Positions 37,512 to 46,343 of a stretch of 64,000 nucleotides of DNA are shown here, in pieces. The stretch spans positions 1,984,001 to 2,048,000 of the forward strand of contig NZ_CP047028.1 of NCBI RefSeq assembly GCF_009796865.1, given 5' to 3'. The stretch's first letter is position 1. Each line of letters starts with the position of its first letter. The stretch is from Formosa sp. L2A11 (lineage in GTDB: Bacteria > Bacteroidota > Bacteroidia > Flavobacteriales > Flavobacteriaceae). The translations under genes were made by a program, and so were the position numbers. The notes under the pieces are model-generated. The model did not search any database. It was not told where the DNA came from and saw nothing but the letters and a program-made list of their open reading frames with translations.

Positions 37512-38958
37512 TTGAATCTAAACGTTTTTTTAATGCAGATAAAATTTCAGTGTAAACTAAATCGCCATAATAGGCGTCTTCTACACCAAAATCGATGTTT
37601 GGGTTATCGTTAATTTCAATAACCATGGGTATTTTATTTATAACTTTTATATCGACACCATAAAGGCCTTTACCTATTAATTTTGCCGATTTTATAGCCA
37701 TATTCAATACTTTTTTAGGTACAGATTCTATAGGCAAACAATCTGCATCTCCGTCTTGGTCGTCTTTTTTCTTAGCATTCCAATTGTATATTTGCCAATG
37801 CCCTTTTGCCATGTAATATTTACAGGCAAAAAGAGGCTTATCGTCTAATATTCCAATACGCCAATCGTAATCTGATGGACAAAATTCTTGTGCAATAATT
37901 AAATCAGATTCCTTAAGCATGTCGTTAACCAGAGTGTTGTATTCTGCTTCTGTTTTTGCTTTTTTTACGCCAAAAGAAAATGTAGAATCTGGTGCTTTTA
38001 AAACGCAAGGCAGTCCCACTTTTTCTAAAACCATTTGCTTATTGTTTTTGTGTACAATTATGGTTTTTGGTGTGTTTATATTGGCGTTTTCTAGAGCTTC
38101 TGCCATATACACCTTATTGCAACATTTTAAAATAGCATCTGGATAATCTATAATGGCAAGGCCTTCTCGTTGTGCCTTTCTAGCAAAAGCATAGGTTTCG
38201 TTGTTTACTTCTGTACTCTGGCGAATAAATAAAGCATCAAAAGAAGATAAGCGCGATAAATCTTTAGGATCTATAATTTCAGCATAAATGTTCATTTTTT
38301 CAGCTAAATCAATAAACTTTTTTAAAGCTTTGGCGTTACTTGGTGGTGCTGGATCTTTAGGGTTTACTAAAATGGCTAAATCAAAATCGCTTCTATTTAA
38401 CTTCGGAATATCATACCTTTTTTTAGAGAAATATTGATTTGCAAACTCCTGAACACTGTCTTTATGTTCTCTAGGTATTTCAGATTCTGAAATTGCTTTT
38501 ATACTTTTAATGTTCCACTTTGTAGTATGGTTAAATTGTACACGTAAAAAAGGTACCTGAAAATGCTTGTAAAACAATAGACTTAATTCCTTGTATTTAT
38601 GTGCCACATTCTGTCCAAAATAAATACTTAGTGTAAAGTCTTGAGATTTTATATTCTTTAAACTTTGCTGAATAGTATTGTCAAACTCGTCCGATACAAT
38701 TTTAACAAGCGTTAAAGCCTTTAAGTCTACAATATTTTTAATTGTTGGTAAAGGTAAATGTCCTCTGGCTTCTGCTAAAAGCGATACGTAATATCCTTTA
38801 GATTGGTATGAATAATCTTTACATAAATTGAAAATTCTAGCTTTTTTAAGCAATGAAAATTCTGGGTTGGTAAGATAGTCTTGCGAAGAAATTACCTTTA
38901 TATTTTCAATCGAAAAATTCCATTTTTCAGGTTGATTGACAACAATATACTTATTCAT
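37504..38958 (-). CDS. RimK-like ATP-grasp ligase with N-terminal RLAN-type domain
   Basis: 484 residues. The N-terminal 190 or so residues resemble the RimK-like ATP-grasp N-terminal (RLAN) domain. The C-terminal part is an ATP-grasp ligase: Lys321 in LPCVLKAPD, the IIAQEFCPSDYDWRIG segment, Asp436 in YGVDIKV, and Glu448/Asn450/Asn452-Pro in VIEINDNPNIDFG for magnesium. It should form an amide bond through an acyl phosphate. It is first of three overlapping genes, behind a -7 box. Product unknown. Confidence 0.87.
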   Translation of the reverse strand: MNKYIVVNQPEKWNFSIENIKVISSQDYLTNPEFSLLKKARIFNLCKDYSYQSKGYYVSLLAEARGHLPLPTIKNIVDLKALTLVKIVSDEFDNTIQQSLKNIKSQDFTLSIYFGQNVAHKYKELSLLFYKHFQVPFLRVQFNHTTKWNIKSIKAISESEIPREHKDSVQEFANQYFSKKRYDIPKLNRSDFDLAILVNPKDPAPPSNAKALKKFIDLAEKMNIYAEIIDPKDLSRLSSFDALFIRQSTEVNNETYAFARKAQREGLAIIDYPDAILKCCNKVYMAEALENANINTPKTIIVHKNNKQMVLEKVGLPCVLKAPDSTFSFGVKKAKTEAEYNTLVNDMLKESDLIIAQEFCPSDYDWRIGILDDKPLFACKYYMAKGHWQIYNWNAKKKDDQDGDADCLPIESVPKKVLNMAIKSAKLIGKGLYGVDIKVINKIPMVIEINDNPNIDFGVEDAYYGDLVYTEILSALKKRLDSNE

Positions 38959-38988
38959 TAATACGCGTCATGGCGATGTAAATTTTAA

Positions 38989-38996
38989 TCAAATGT
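38989..38996 (-). promoter_or_regulatory. -7 promoter element for the amidoligase cassette
   Basis: TACATTTG on the - strand, 30 bases before the ATP-grasp start codon. It suggests that the three-gene cassette has its own promoter and need not depend on the ClC gene upstream. No clear -33 TTG. Confidence 0.45.
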
Positions 38997-39055
38997 ATAT
39001 TATTTTTAAATATGTTTTACATTTATAATATGTTTTTAAAAATTATTTTAAAGCC

Positions 39056-40330
39056 TTAATCTTGATGCTTTTGTGAGGTGATAAAAGGAAGTTTTGGTGC
39101 TAGGAAATATCCTGTTAAACTTGCAAATAGAATAGGGATTAAATGTCCAAATCCGGTAAGCGTTGTTAATAGAATAGTGGTACTCATTGGTGTTCTTGTT
39201 ACGCATGCATTTATGGCTGCCATACAGCTTACAATAGTTAGTGTTAAACTAACCGATGGTATAAATTGATGAATAATTAAACCTAAAGTTGTACCAACAA
39301 AAAACAAAGGAATAATAAAACCACCTCGCCAGCCTGATGTTACTGTAATGGCAATCGCAATGATTTTAAAAATTAAGATGATAAATAATAGTTTTAAAGG
39401 GAAACGTTCACTAATCATTTGGTTAATTTCATGATGACCAAAATAGCGTGTTATTGGCAAATAGTAGGCGATAACTCCTAAAAGTATCCCGCCAATAAGT
39501 GTTTTTATATAAATAGGAATCGGTCGTTTTTCAAACACTAATTTAAAGAATTTTACACAGTAAATAAAAGACCAGCCTACAGCCGTAGCTATAATAGCAA
39601 AGAATACAGCGTATCCAAAATCGAAAATTCCAGAAAATTCGTATGCAGATAGATTCCAAGTAGGACCAAAGCCTAAGTGAACGATTAATGCAAAGACAAT
39701 ATAACTAAAACTACTCGCCACAAGTGCAGGAATAATAGCTCTATAATATTCAACAGCATGTTTGTAATGAAGAATTTCTAAAGCAAATAAACTTCCGCCT
39801 AAAGGTGCGCCAAAAAGCGCAGTAAAACCTGAAGCTAATCCTGCAATACTTAACGAGCGTAAAGCTTCACCTTTAAGTCTAAAAACTTGACCTAACCAGG
39901 TTCCAATAGAACCGGTAACTTGAACTAGTGGTGCTTCTGGTCCTAAACTTCCACCACTAGCAATACATAGAAATGAAGACAAAATCATAGATGGGTTATT
40001 CTTAGGATTTAGCTTGCCTTTATTAAAACGGATATTGTTTACTATAAGTTGAATTTCTCCTGGATCGCCAATAAAATGAATAATTAAGCCTGCCAAAAGG
40101 CCGGAAATAGACATGACAGGAATAACCTGCCATCCCTCAAAAAATGCAATTTTATGTGTCAAGAATTCTAAAATAATCCAATATAATCCAGCTGTAATAC
40201 CTCCAATAAGGCCTAAAAGGGCCCAGAGTAAAAATGACCAACTAAAAACAAAAGGATTGAATTTCATGGGTTGATCTAATATATCTAGATATTTAATTAT
40301 CTTTTTCTTTCGATGAAGTTTCATGCACAT
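39056..40330 (-). CDS. ClC-family chloride channel or transporter
   Basis: 424 residues with about ten to twelve membrane segments. The ClC selectivity region SGGSLGPEAPLVQVTG keeps the gating glutamate, which in characterised members distinguishes proton-coupled exchangers and gated channels. GxFxP-like and AFNACxTRTP-like segments are seen near the C-terminus (MAAINACVTRTPMS). It has no CBS domains. It starts at ATG 40330 or 40324. It lies 25 bases after the M14 peptidase gene and 97 before the amidoligase cassette. Confidence 0.9.
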   Translation of the reverse strand: MCMKLHRKKKIIKYLDILDQPMKFNPFVFSWSFLLWALLGLIGGITAGLYWIILEFLTHKIAFFEGWQVIPVMSISGLLAGLIIHFIGDPGEIQLIVNNIRFNKGKLNPKNNPSMILSSFLCIASGGSLGPEAPLVQVTGSIGTWLGQVFRLKGEALRSLSIAGLASGFTALFGAPLGGSLFALEILHYKHAVEYYRAIIPALVASSFSYIVFALIVHLGFGPTWNLSAYEFSGIFDFGYAVFFAIIATAVGWSFIYCVKFFKLVFEKRPIPIYIKTLIGGILLGVIAYYLPITRYFGHHEINQMISERFPLKLLFIILIFKIIAIAITVTSGWRGGFIIPLFFVGTTLGLIIHQFIPSVSLTLTIVSCMAAINACVTRTPMSTTILLTTLTGFGHLIPILFASLTGYFLAPKLPFITSQKHQD

Positions 40331-40355
40331 GTATATTTAAAATTAAGACTTATTT

Positions 40356-42089
40356 TTAATTTACTCTAAAAATAGGGTAACGCATATGTGCTTTTTCATA
40401 ATGATCGCTTTGTTTATGTATCCAATCTAATTGAGCATACCAATTCTTAGAAAACGCTTCGTCTGATTGCTTTTTAGCTTCAAATTTATGTTTTAATTGG
40501 GCATCGTTATTTAAAAGTTCTAAAGCCAAATCTTCCCAAACGTAAGGCGAAAATCCTTCTTTTTGCTGAAGTATAGTGTCGAAGAAATTCCAATTAAAAA
40601 AAGAATCCACCGCTTGTGGTTCTAAAGTTTCTAGAAGATAACGCATTGCAGGTTGTCGTGTTTCTATATAATAATCTCCTGCTCTAAATTGAATATCTTC
40701 AGTATTTGAAACAACAGATGTATTGGTATGTAAATAATGACCTTCGTAAGGTGCTTCTTTGGTGTCAAACTTTGCAATATGGTAAGTTTCTACAGTAAAA
40801 GTTTTGTCAGATTCTAATCTAGACATTTTTACTTGGTTTAGTTTTAATAACTCAATAATAGAATGCCAGCCTTGTGGAATAATGTATGCTTTTGGAATAG
40901 TAATTTCTATAGTTGGTTTAAAATAATTCTGATATTTTACAGGTTTTGTAAATGGTTTAGATCTATCGTATTTTAGACGCTTTAATCCGGTAACGTCACT
41001 TGTTATGTATGCTCCTTCAAAACCTTTAAATTGTAATACCGAAAATTTGGTGGTGTCTACCGTCCAGCCTAAATCGTAAGTTTTAGCTTTTAGAAATGTT
41101 TCATTCGCTTTCTCTCTTAACGTTTTTATGGTTTTGTAATCTTTTTCTATAATAGAAATCATACTTATCATAAGTTGGTAAGTCCCTTCAACTCTAGGTT
41201 TGTATGGTTTTAACATATGTGTTTCTACCATCATTCCTAATGTGTTAAATAAGGTTGTGTAACCCGTAGAATATCTTGGGTGATCTATAAACTGGCTAAA
41301 TCCAATTTCAGGAACTTCATTAAACACATTAACATAAGGTGTAATATCCCAGTTTTTAGATGCTAAATTTTGTTCTAATTCAGGCATCATTTTAGTGTGT
41401 AAATAGTTGCCTAAATCTCCGCCAAGCTTATCGTGTTGTGTAAATAAATGAGTAAGTGTATATTGGTAATCTGCACCGTTACTTACGTGATTATCGATAA
41501 AGACATCCGGTTGCACAGTGTGGAAGATTTCTGCAAAGGTTTTGGCGTTTTTAGTATCACTTTTTATAAAGTCACGATTTAAATCGTAATTCCTAGCATT
41601 TCCTCTAAAACCATAAGATTTTGGTCCGTTTTGGTTGGTTCGTGTTGTAGAATTTCTGTTTAAACTACCGCCAACATTATACACCGGAATAGTAACTAAA
41701 ACTGTATGTTTAGGCATTTCTACTTTGCCTTGAACAATATCTCTATACAACATCATGGTGGCATCTATACCGTCACTTTCTCCAGGATGAATACCGTTAT
41801 TAATTAATAAAACACGTTTGTTCTGTCTAATTTTAGTAAAATCGAAAGTTTTATCTGGGTTTAATGTAACAATGTGTAATGGTTCTCCTGAATCTGTTTC
41901 TCCTATAGTTTGTATGTCTATTTGCGGATATTTTTTTGCTAAATCTTTATAAAACTGAATCACTTCAGTGTAAGTTGCCGTTTCTAAGCCGTTACTTTTT
42001 TCAAAATGCGTAATAAAATCATTATGATTTTGGGCTTGTAAGGTGTTCGAAAATAGTAATATAATGAAAGCAGAGATAAATAATTTCAT
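40356..42089 (-). CDS. Secreted M14-family zinc carboxypeptidase
   Basis: 577 residues when started at ATG 42089, which gives a clear signal peptide (MKLFISAFIILLFSNTLQAQ). An in-frame ATG at 42107 is also possible. The zinc motif is HPGE in NNGIHPGESDG, with a later third ligand in DVFIDNHVSNG, as in M14 peptidases. It probably cleaves C-terminal residues of peptides outside the cytoplasm. The specificity is unknown. It is co-directional with the ClC gene 25 bases downstream. Confidence 0.87.
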   Translation of the reverse strand: MKLFISAFIILLFSNTLQAQNHNDFITHFEKSNGLETATYTEVIQFYKDLAKKYPQIDIQTIGETDSGEPLHIVTLNPDKTFDFTKIRQNKRVLLINNGIHPGESDGIDATMMLYRDIVQGKVEMPKHTVLVTIPVYNVGGSLNRNSTTRTNQNGPKSYGFRGNARNYDLNRDFIKSDTKNAKTFAEIFHTVQPDVFIDNHVSNGADYQYTLTHLFTQHDKLGGDLGNYLHTKMMPELEQNLASKNWDITPYVNVFNEVPEIGFSQFIDHPRYSTGYTTLFNTLGMMVETHMLKPYKPRVEGTYQLMISMISIIEKDYKTIKTLREKANETFLKAKTYDLGWTVDTTKFSVLQFKGFEGAYITSDVTGLKRLKYDRSKPFTKPVKYQNYFKPTIEITIPKAYIIPQGWHSIIELLKLNQVKMSRLESDKTFTVETYHIAKFDTKEAPYEGHYLHTNTSVVSNTEDIQFRAGDYYIETRQPAMRYLLETLEPQAVDSFFNWNFFDTILQQKEGFSPYVWEDLALELLNNDAQLKHKFEAKKQSDEAFSKNWYAQLDWIHKQSDHYEKAHMRYPIFRVN

Positions 42090-42134
42090 TCTTAGTGTTT
42101 TTAGCAAACTTAATGAAATTATTACATTGAGAAC

Positions 42135-42164
42135 TTGTGAGTCGCCATTTTAACTGTATTTTTG
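42135..42164 (+). promoter_or_regulatory. Promoter for the SulP gene
   Basis: TTG at 42135-42137, a 19-base spacer and TATTTTTG at 42157-42164: an exact Bacteroidota match. It overlaps the upstream part of the open frame from 42137 and shows that the real start is the ATG at 42185. Confidence 0.62.
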
Positions 42165-42184
42165 CCCCTCTTAAAAAAGAAAAT

Positions 42185-44081
42185 ATGACAAATTTTATAA
42201 GGAAAATAACACCAAATGCAAAGGATGATGTATTGGCAGGTGTTACCGTATCGTTAGCTATGATTCCAGAGGTTGTTGCCTTTGCCTTCGTTGCGCAAAT
42301 TAGCCCTATAGTAGCACTTTTCGGAGCCTTTATAATTGGTATTGTTTCTGCTCTTTTTGGAGGAAGACCCGGTTTAATCTCTGGAGCTGCAGGAGCCGTT
42401 GCTGTTATTTTTGTACACATGATTCAGGAAGGACATGCTAAAGGTTTGTTATTTGATACGCCTGTAGAAAATATGGGGTATTTTTATTTACTGGCAGCCG
42501 TTGTGTTAATGGGCGTTATACAAATACTAGCAGGTATTTTTAAGCTTGGTAAATTTGTGCGTTTAATTCCGCATCCCGTAATGTTAGGGTTTGTTAACGG
42601 ACTGGCTATTGTTATTTTTTATGGCGCAATTGGGAATGTTTACCGAAAATAAAAAAGATATTTTTGGACAAAACATGCGTAAAACCGAATCTAAAGAATT
42701 GGTTTATAATGTAAGTGATAATAATGTAACAGATTTAATTTCGGGTAGTAAGCTGTTTTCAATAAACGGTAAATCTATAACCAATATAAATACAGGAGAA
42801 GAGGTTTTTATTTTATCGGACAATCAGGTTTTCGATGTGAATACTAAAAAAGTAGTGTTTAATGTGCAAGACAACGGATTCTATTCTGTAAAAGATAGTG
42901 GTGTTGTAAAATCTATGATGGAAGGAAATAAGCTTTATATCATGATAGGTTTAGTATTGTTAACCATGTTTATTATTTGGGGATTACCTAAATTAACTAA
43001 AAAAATGCCAGCGGCATTAACAGCTATTTTAATAGTGACTTTAGTTTCAATTTTTGGAGGTCTTAATTCTATTAATGTAGGCGATTTTATTAGAGATGGA
43101 GGAGGAGCCGGTCTTAATGGTTTTGATGAACTTTCTAGTAAACTAAATCTTCCTGAACTTTGGAGCCACTTACCATTTAACTTAGATACATTAAAATTTA
43201 TTGCGCCTTATGCCTTTTTAGCAGCTTCTGTAGGGCTAATAGAAACTTTAATGACTATGAATCTTGTAGATGAATTAACAGATACTCGTGGAGACGGAAA
43301 CAGAGAATGTGTTGCTCAAGGTGCTGGAAATATGTTAAGCGGAATCTTTGGTGGTACAGGAGGTTGTGGTATGATTGGACAAACAGTAATTAATATTAAT
43401 GCAGGAGGACGCGGACGTTTATCTGGTGTTATGATGGCTGTTACATTACTTACTTTTATACTATTTGCAGACAAATATATAGAGCAAGTGCCTATCGCAG
43501 CTTTAGTAGGTGTAATGTTTATGATGGTTATTGAAACCTTTGCATGGTCTAGTTTAAGAATCATGAAAAAAATACCAGTATCAGACGCTGTTGTACTTGT
43601 TATTGTATCTGTTGTAACCGTGTTTTTCGATTTAGCAATTGCTGTATTTGTAGGTGTTATAATCTCTGCATTATCTTTTGCTTGGGAAAATGCTAAAAAG
43701 ATTAGAGCAAGAAAACGTTATTCTGAAGATAAAAAAATTAAGACTTACGAAATCTGGGGACCATTATTCTTTGGCTCAATTACGGCTTTCAATGAGAAAT
43801 TTGATATTAAAAGCGATCCGGACGAAATATATATAGATTTTGTTGAATCTCGTGTAAGCGATCATTCGGCTGTAGAAGCCATTACAAATATTGTAAATAA
43901 GTATGAAGCAGAAGGGAAATCTATTAAGCTAAAACATTTAAGTGAAGATTGTAAAATACTTATGTATAAAGCCAATCCTAAATTTAAAGACGTTATTATT
44001 GAAGATGTTCACGATCCGAGATATCATTTAGCGGCAAATCCGGAAGAGTTTTCTAGACCGCTTTCTGAATATAAATTTTAA
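42185..44081 (+). pseudogene. SulP-family anion transporter, one frameshift
   Basis: Inorganic anion (sulfate, bicarbonate or similar) transporter with an STAS domain. The first 145 or so residues run from MTNFIRKITPN to GLAIVIF. A T6 run at 42615-42620 then breaks the frame. One T fewer would continue as MAQLGMF and give a 631-residue protein. The N-terminal SulP motif DVLAGVTVSLAMIPEVVAFAF and the C-terminal STAS domain (from about YEIWGPLFFGS) are intact. An unusual region of about 96 residues lies between two membrane segments. Probably a sequencing indel; otherwise a broken gene. Confidence 0.85.
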
Positions 44082-44182
44082 TAAAGCACAAGTGCTATAG
44101 GTTATCCTTTTGGGATTTTTATAAAACCAAAACCATACTTTTATAGTTTAACTTTTAAGATTATTAGTTTTAAAAATGAATA

Positions 44183-44213
44183 AAAAAAAGCACCTTATTA
44201 AGGTGCTTTTTTT
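44183..44213. terminator. Bidirectional terminator at the sulP/coaD junction
   Basis: GCACCTT pairs with AAGGTGC around a three-base loop, flanked by a run of seven A and seven T, so it can act on both strands. The coaD stop codon lies inside the hairpin: the last codons (Lys-Lys-Ala-Pro-stop) form its right arm and loop. Confidence 0.8.
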
Positions 44214-44662
44214 ACTCTTACAGTATCTGGAACGAGCAGCGTATAATCTCCGTCGTTTCTTATTACGTCTCTAACAATACTAGAACTTATAAAAGACGTT
44301 TTAGATGAGGTTAGCAAAAACACAGTTTCAATTTCCGAAAGTTTACGGTTTGTTTGTGCAATGGCTTTTTCAAATTCAAAATCGGCTGGATTTCGCAGTC
44401 CACGTAAAATAAAATCGACATCCATTTTTTTACAAAAATCGACCGTTAGTCCTGTGTAGGTTGTTACTTTTACTCTCGGTTCATGTTTAAACGTGTCTAT
44501 AATAAATTGAAGACGTTCTTCTAAACTAAACATATATTTTTTGTCAGAATTAATTCCGATGGCTATAATAATTTCATCAAATACCTTTACGCCACGTGTA
44601 ATTATGTCGTAATGCCCTAATGTTAACGGGTCGAAAGACCCTGGAAATATGGCGCGTTTCAT
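44198..44662 (-). CDS. coaD: Phosphopantetheine adenylyltransferase
   Basis: Penultimate step of coenzyme A synthesis. It has 154 residues. The nucleotidyltransferase motif FPGSFDPLTLGH is at the N-terminus and SSSIVRDV near the C-terminus. It lies 30 bases after the ddl gene on the same strand and may be cotranscribed. Its last codons are part of the terminator hairpin, so translation to the end should compete with hairpin folding. Confidence 0.96.
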   Translation of the reverse strand: MKRAIFPGSFDPLTLGHYDIITRGVKVFDEIIIAIGINSDKKYMFSLEERLQFIIDTFKHEPRVKVTTYTGLTVDFCKKMDVDFILRGLRNPADFEFEKAIAQTNRKLSEIETVFLLTSSKTSFISSSIVRDVIRNDGDYTLLVPDTVRVKKAP

Positions 44663-44692
44663 TGTTTGGTTGTTAGTGTTAGTTGCGTGAAT

Positions 44693-45678
44693 TTACAATT
44701 TAATTCTTAAAGCTTCTTCAATAGCACTTTCAAATAAATCTGATAAAGAAATTCCTGCTACAGCAGCCTGTTGTGGTAAGATACTTTCTTTTGTCATTCC
44801 AGGAACTGTATTAATTTCTAATAAGTGTGGTTCTCCATCTTTAAAGATAAATTCACTTCTAGAAAACCCTTTCATTTTTAAAACTTCATAGACCTTTTTA
44901 GCAAGTATATTAACATTCTCTTCTTGATCTGGAGTTAAATCTTGCAGGTGTAATTTCTTTAGATTGGCCTAAGTATTTCGCTTTATAATCGAAAAAATCA
45001 TTTTCACTTACTATTTCTGTAATTGGTAAGACTTTAGTTTCTCCTTTGTATGTAATCACACCAACAGAGACTTCTACGCCGTCTAAAAACGATTCAATAA
45101 TAATTTCATCATCTTCTTTAAAAGCCACTTCAATAGATGCTTTTAAAATCTTCTTTTTTATAAGCTTTTGTAACACCAAAACTACTTCCGGCTTTGTTTG
45201 CTTTTACAAAACAAGGCAAACCAACTTTTTCTATAATGGCATCTTCATTAACAACGTCTCCTAAATTTAAATAATAAGATTCTGCAGTTTTTATACCATA
45301 AGGTTTTAAAATACTTAAACAATCGCGCTTATTATAAGTTACTGCAGCTTGGTACATATTGCAACTTGTTTGTGGTAAATTTAAGAGATTAAAATAGCCT
45401 TGTAGTTGGCCATCTTCTCCTGGAGAACCATGAATTGCATTAAAAACACAGTCAAAGGTTGTCTTTTTTCCTTCAATAAGCACTGAAAAGTCATTTTTAT
45501 CGATAGGAAATTCTTCTTCATTTGCATTCACATAAACCCATTTGTTTTTAAAAATATGGATCTTGTAAGTGTTGAATTTTGAAGTGTCAAGTGATTGATA
45601 AACAAGGTTTCCGCTGTTTAAGGAGATTTTATATTCGCTAGAATAACCTCCCATGATTATGGCAATATTTTTTTTCAT
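44693..45678 (-). pseudogene. ddl: D-alanine-D-alanine ligase, two frameshifts
   Basis: Makes the D-Ala-D-Ala dipeptide for peptidoglycan; ATP-grasp fold. The coding sequence breaks at 45141-45148 (extra base in TTTTAAAA) and at 44942-44943 (TT for T). Correcting both gives 327 residues, the normal length, with MGGYSSEYKIS at the N-terminus, HGSPGEDGQLQGYF, VKANKAGSSFGV and LLEINTVPGMT near the C-terminus. As ddl is generally essential, indel errors are more likely than a dead gene, unless another copy exists. Confidence 0.87.
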
Positions 45679-45730
45679 AATAGTAACAAATGATGGAAAT
45701 AATCGTTTAGCTAAAATATCATTTATTAAT

Positions 45731-45738
45731 CAAAAGTA
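45731..45738 (-). promoter_or_regulatory. -7 promoter element for ddl
   Basis: TACTTTTG on the - strand, about 52 bases before the ddl start codon. It is divergent from the -7 box of the PASTA gene 18 bases away. Confidence 0.35.
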
Positions 45739-45756
45739 AAAACAGAACGGTTTTTA

Positions 45757-45764
45757 TATATTTG
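45757..45764 (+). promoter_or_regulatory. -7 promoter element for the PASTA gene
   Basis: TATATTTG, matching TAnnTTTG, 18 bases before ATG 45783. A longer frame using TTG 45762 starts inside this box and is therefore rejected. Confidence 0.45.
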
Positions 45765-45782
45765 CCAATCAAATTCTATAAC

Positions 45783-46340
45783 ATGAGCTTTATCAAATTC
45801 CTTACTAGTAAAACCTTTTTTCTGAATTTACTCTTAGCTGTAGTCGCTATTTTTGTGTTAAGTTATTTAACTTTAAGATGGTTAGATAGCACGACAAACC
45901 ATGGCCAGTTTGAAACCGTTCCGGATTTAACAGGAGCATCTATATCTGTAGCTAAATCAGAATTAGAAAAGAATACATTAGTGATGGAAATTCAGGATTC
46001 TGCAAATTATAATCCAGATTATCCTAAGTTTTCTGTTATAGAACAAAATCCTAAACCAGGATTTAAAGTGAAAGAAAATAGAAAAATATACATTACACTT
46101 AATCCGTCAGGATATAGAAAAGTGTTAGTACCCGAATTAACAAATCGTACTTATAGACAAGCAAAACCAACTTTAGAAGCTTTAGGCTTTAAGGTCGGGA
46201 CCATTAAATATGTAGCAAATATTGCTCGAGATATGGTTTTAGAAGCTTCTCATGATGGGGAAAAAATAAAAGAAGGCGATATGTTACCTAAAACATCTAA
46301 AATCGATTTAGTATTAGGAAACGGTAATAGACCAGAGTAA
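45783..46340 (+). CDS. Membrane-anchored PASTA domain protein
   Basis: 185 residues from ATG 45783. One membrane segment is at about residues 13-33 (FFLNLLLAVVAIFVLSYL), followed by at least two PASTA repeats (VPDLTGASISVAKSELE and VPELTNRTYRQAKPTLEALG). PASTA domains bind peptidoglycan or its precursors. No kinase or transpeptidase domain is attached. It is divergent from ddl, which makes a peptidoglycan precursor, and 3 bases upstream of a pseudouridine synthase gene. Confidence 0.88.
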   Translation: MSFIKFLTSKTFFLNLLLAVVAIFVLSYLTLRWLDSTTNHGQFETVPDLTGASISVAKSELEKNTLVMEIQDSANYNPDYPKFSVIEQNPKPGFKVKENRKIYITLNPSGYRKVLVPELTNRTYRQAKPTLEALGFKVGTIKYVANIARDMVLEASHDGEKIKEGDMLPKTSKIDLVLGNGNRPE

Positions 46341-46343
46341 ATT

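Noticed and set aside
36285..38958. Glutathione synthesis pair (gshA/gshB)
   Set aside because: The GCS2 protein could resemble GshA, but the ATP-grasp partner has a long RLAN-type N-terminus and is RimK-like, and a third hydrolase gene is coupled. This does not fit a simple glutathione pathway.
42022..42420. 132-codon open frame on the - strand opposite the start of sulP
   Set aside because: It is antisense to a well-supported transporter, overlaps the promoter region and the M14 gene start, and its composition looks like a mirrored membrane protein.
42615..42620. Programmed -1 frameshifting at the TTTTTTA sequence in sulP
   Set aside because: The heptamer looks like a -1 slip site, but the shift needed to continue sulP is +1, and no downstream pseudoknot was evident. 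A sequencing indel is simpler.
45762..45782. Earlier TTG start for the PASTA gene
   Set aside because: It lies inside the TATATTTG promoter box; the ATG at 45783 gives a typical membrane anchor.
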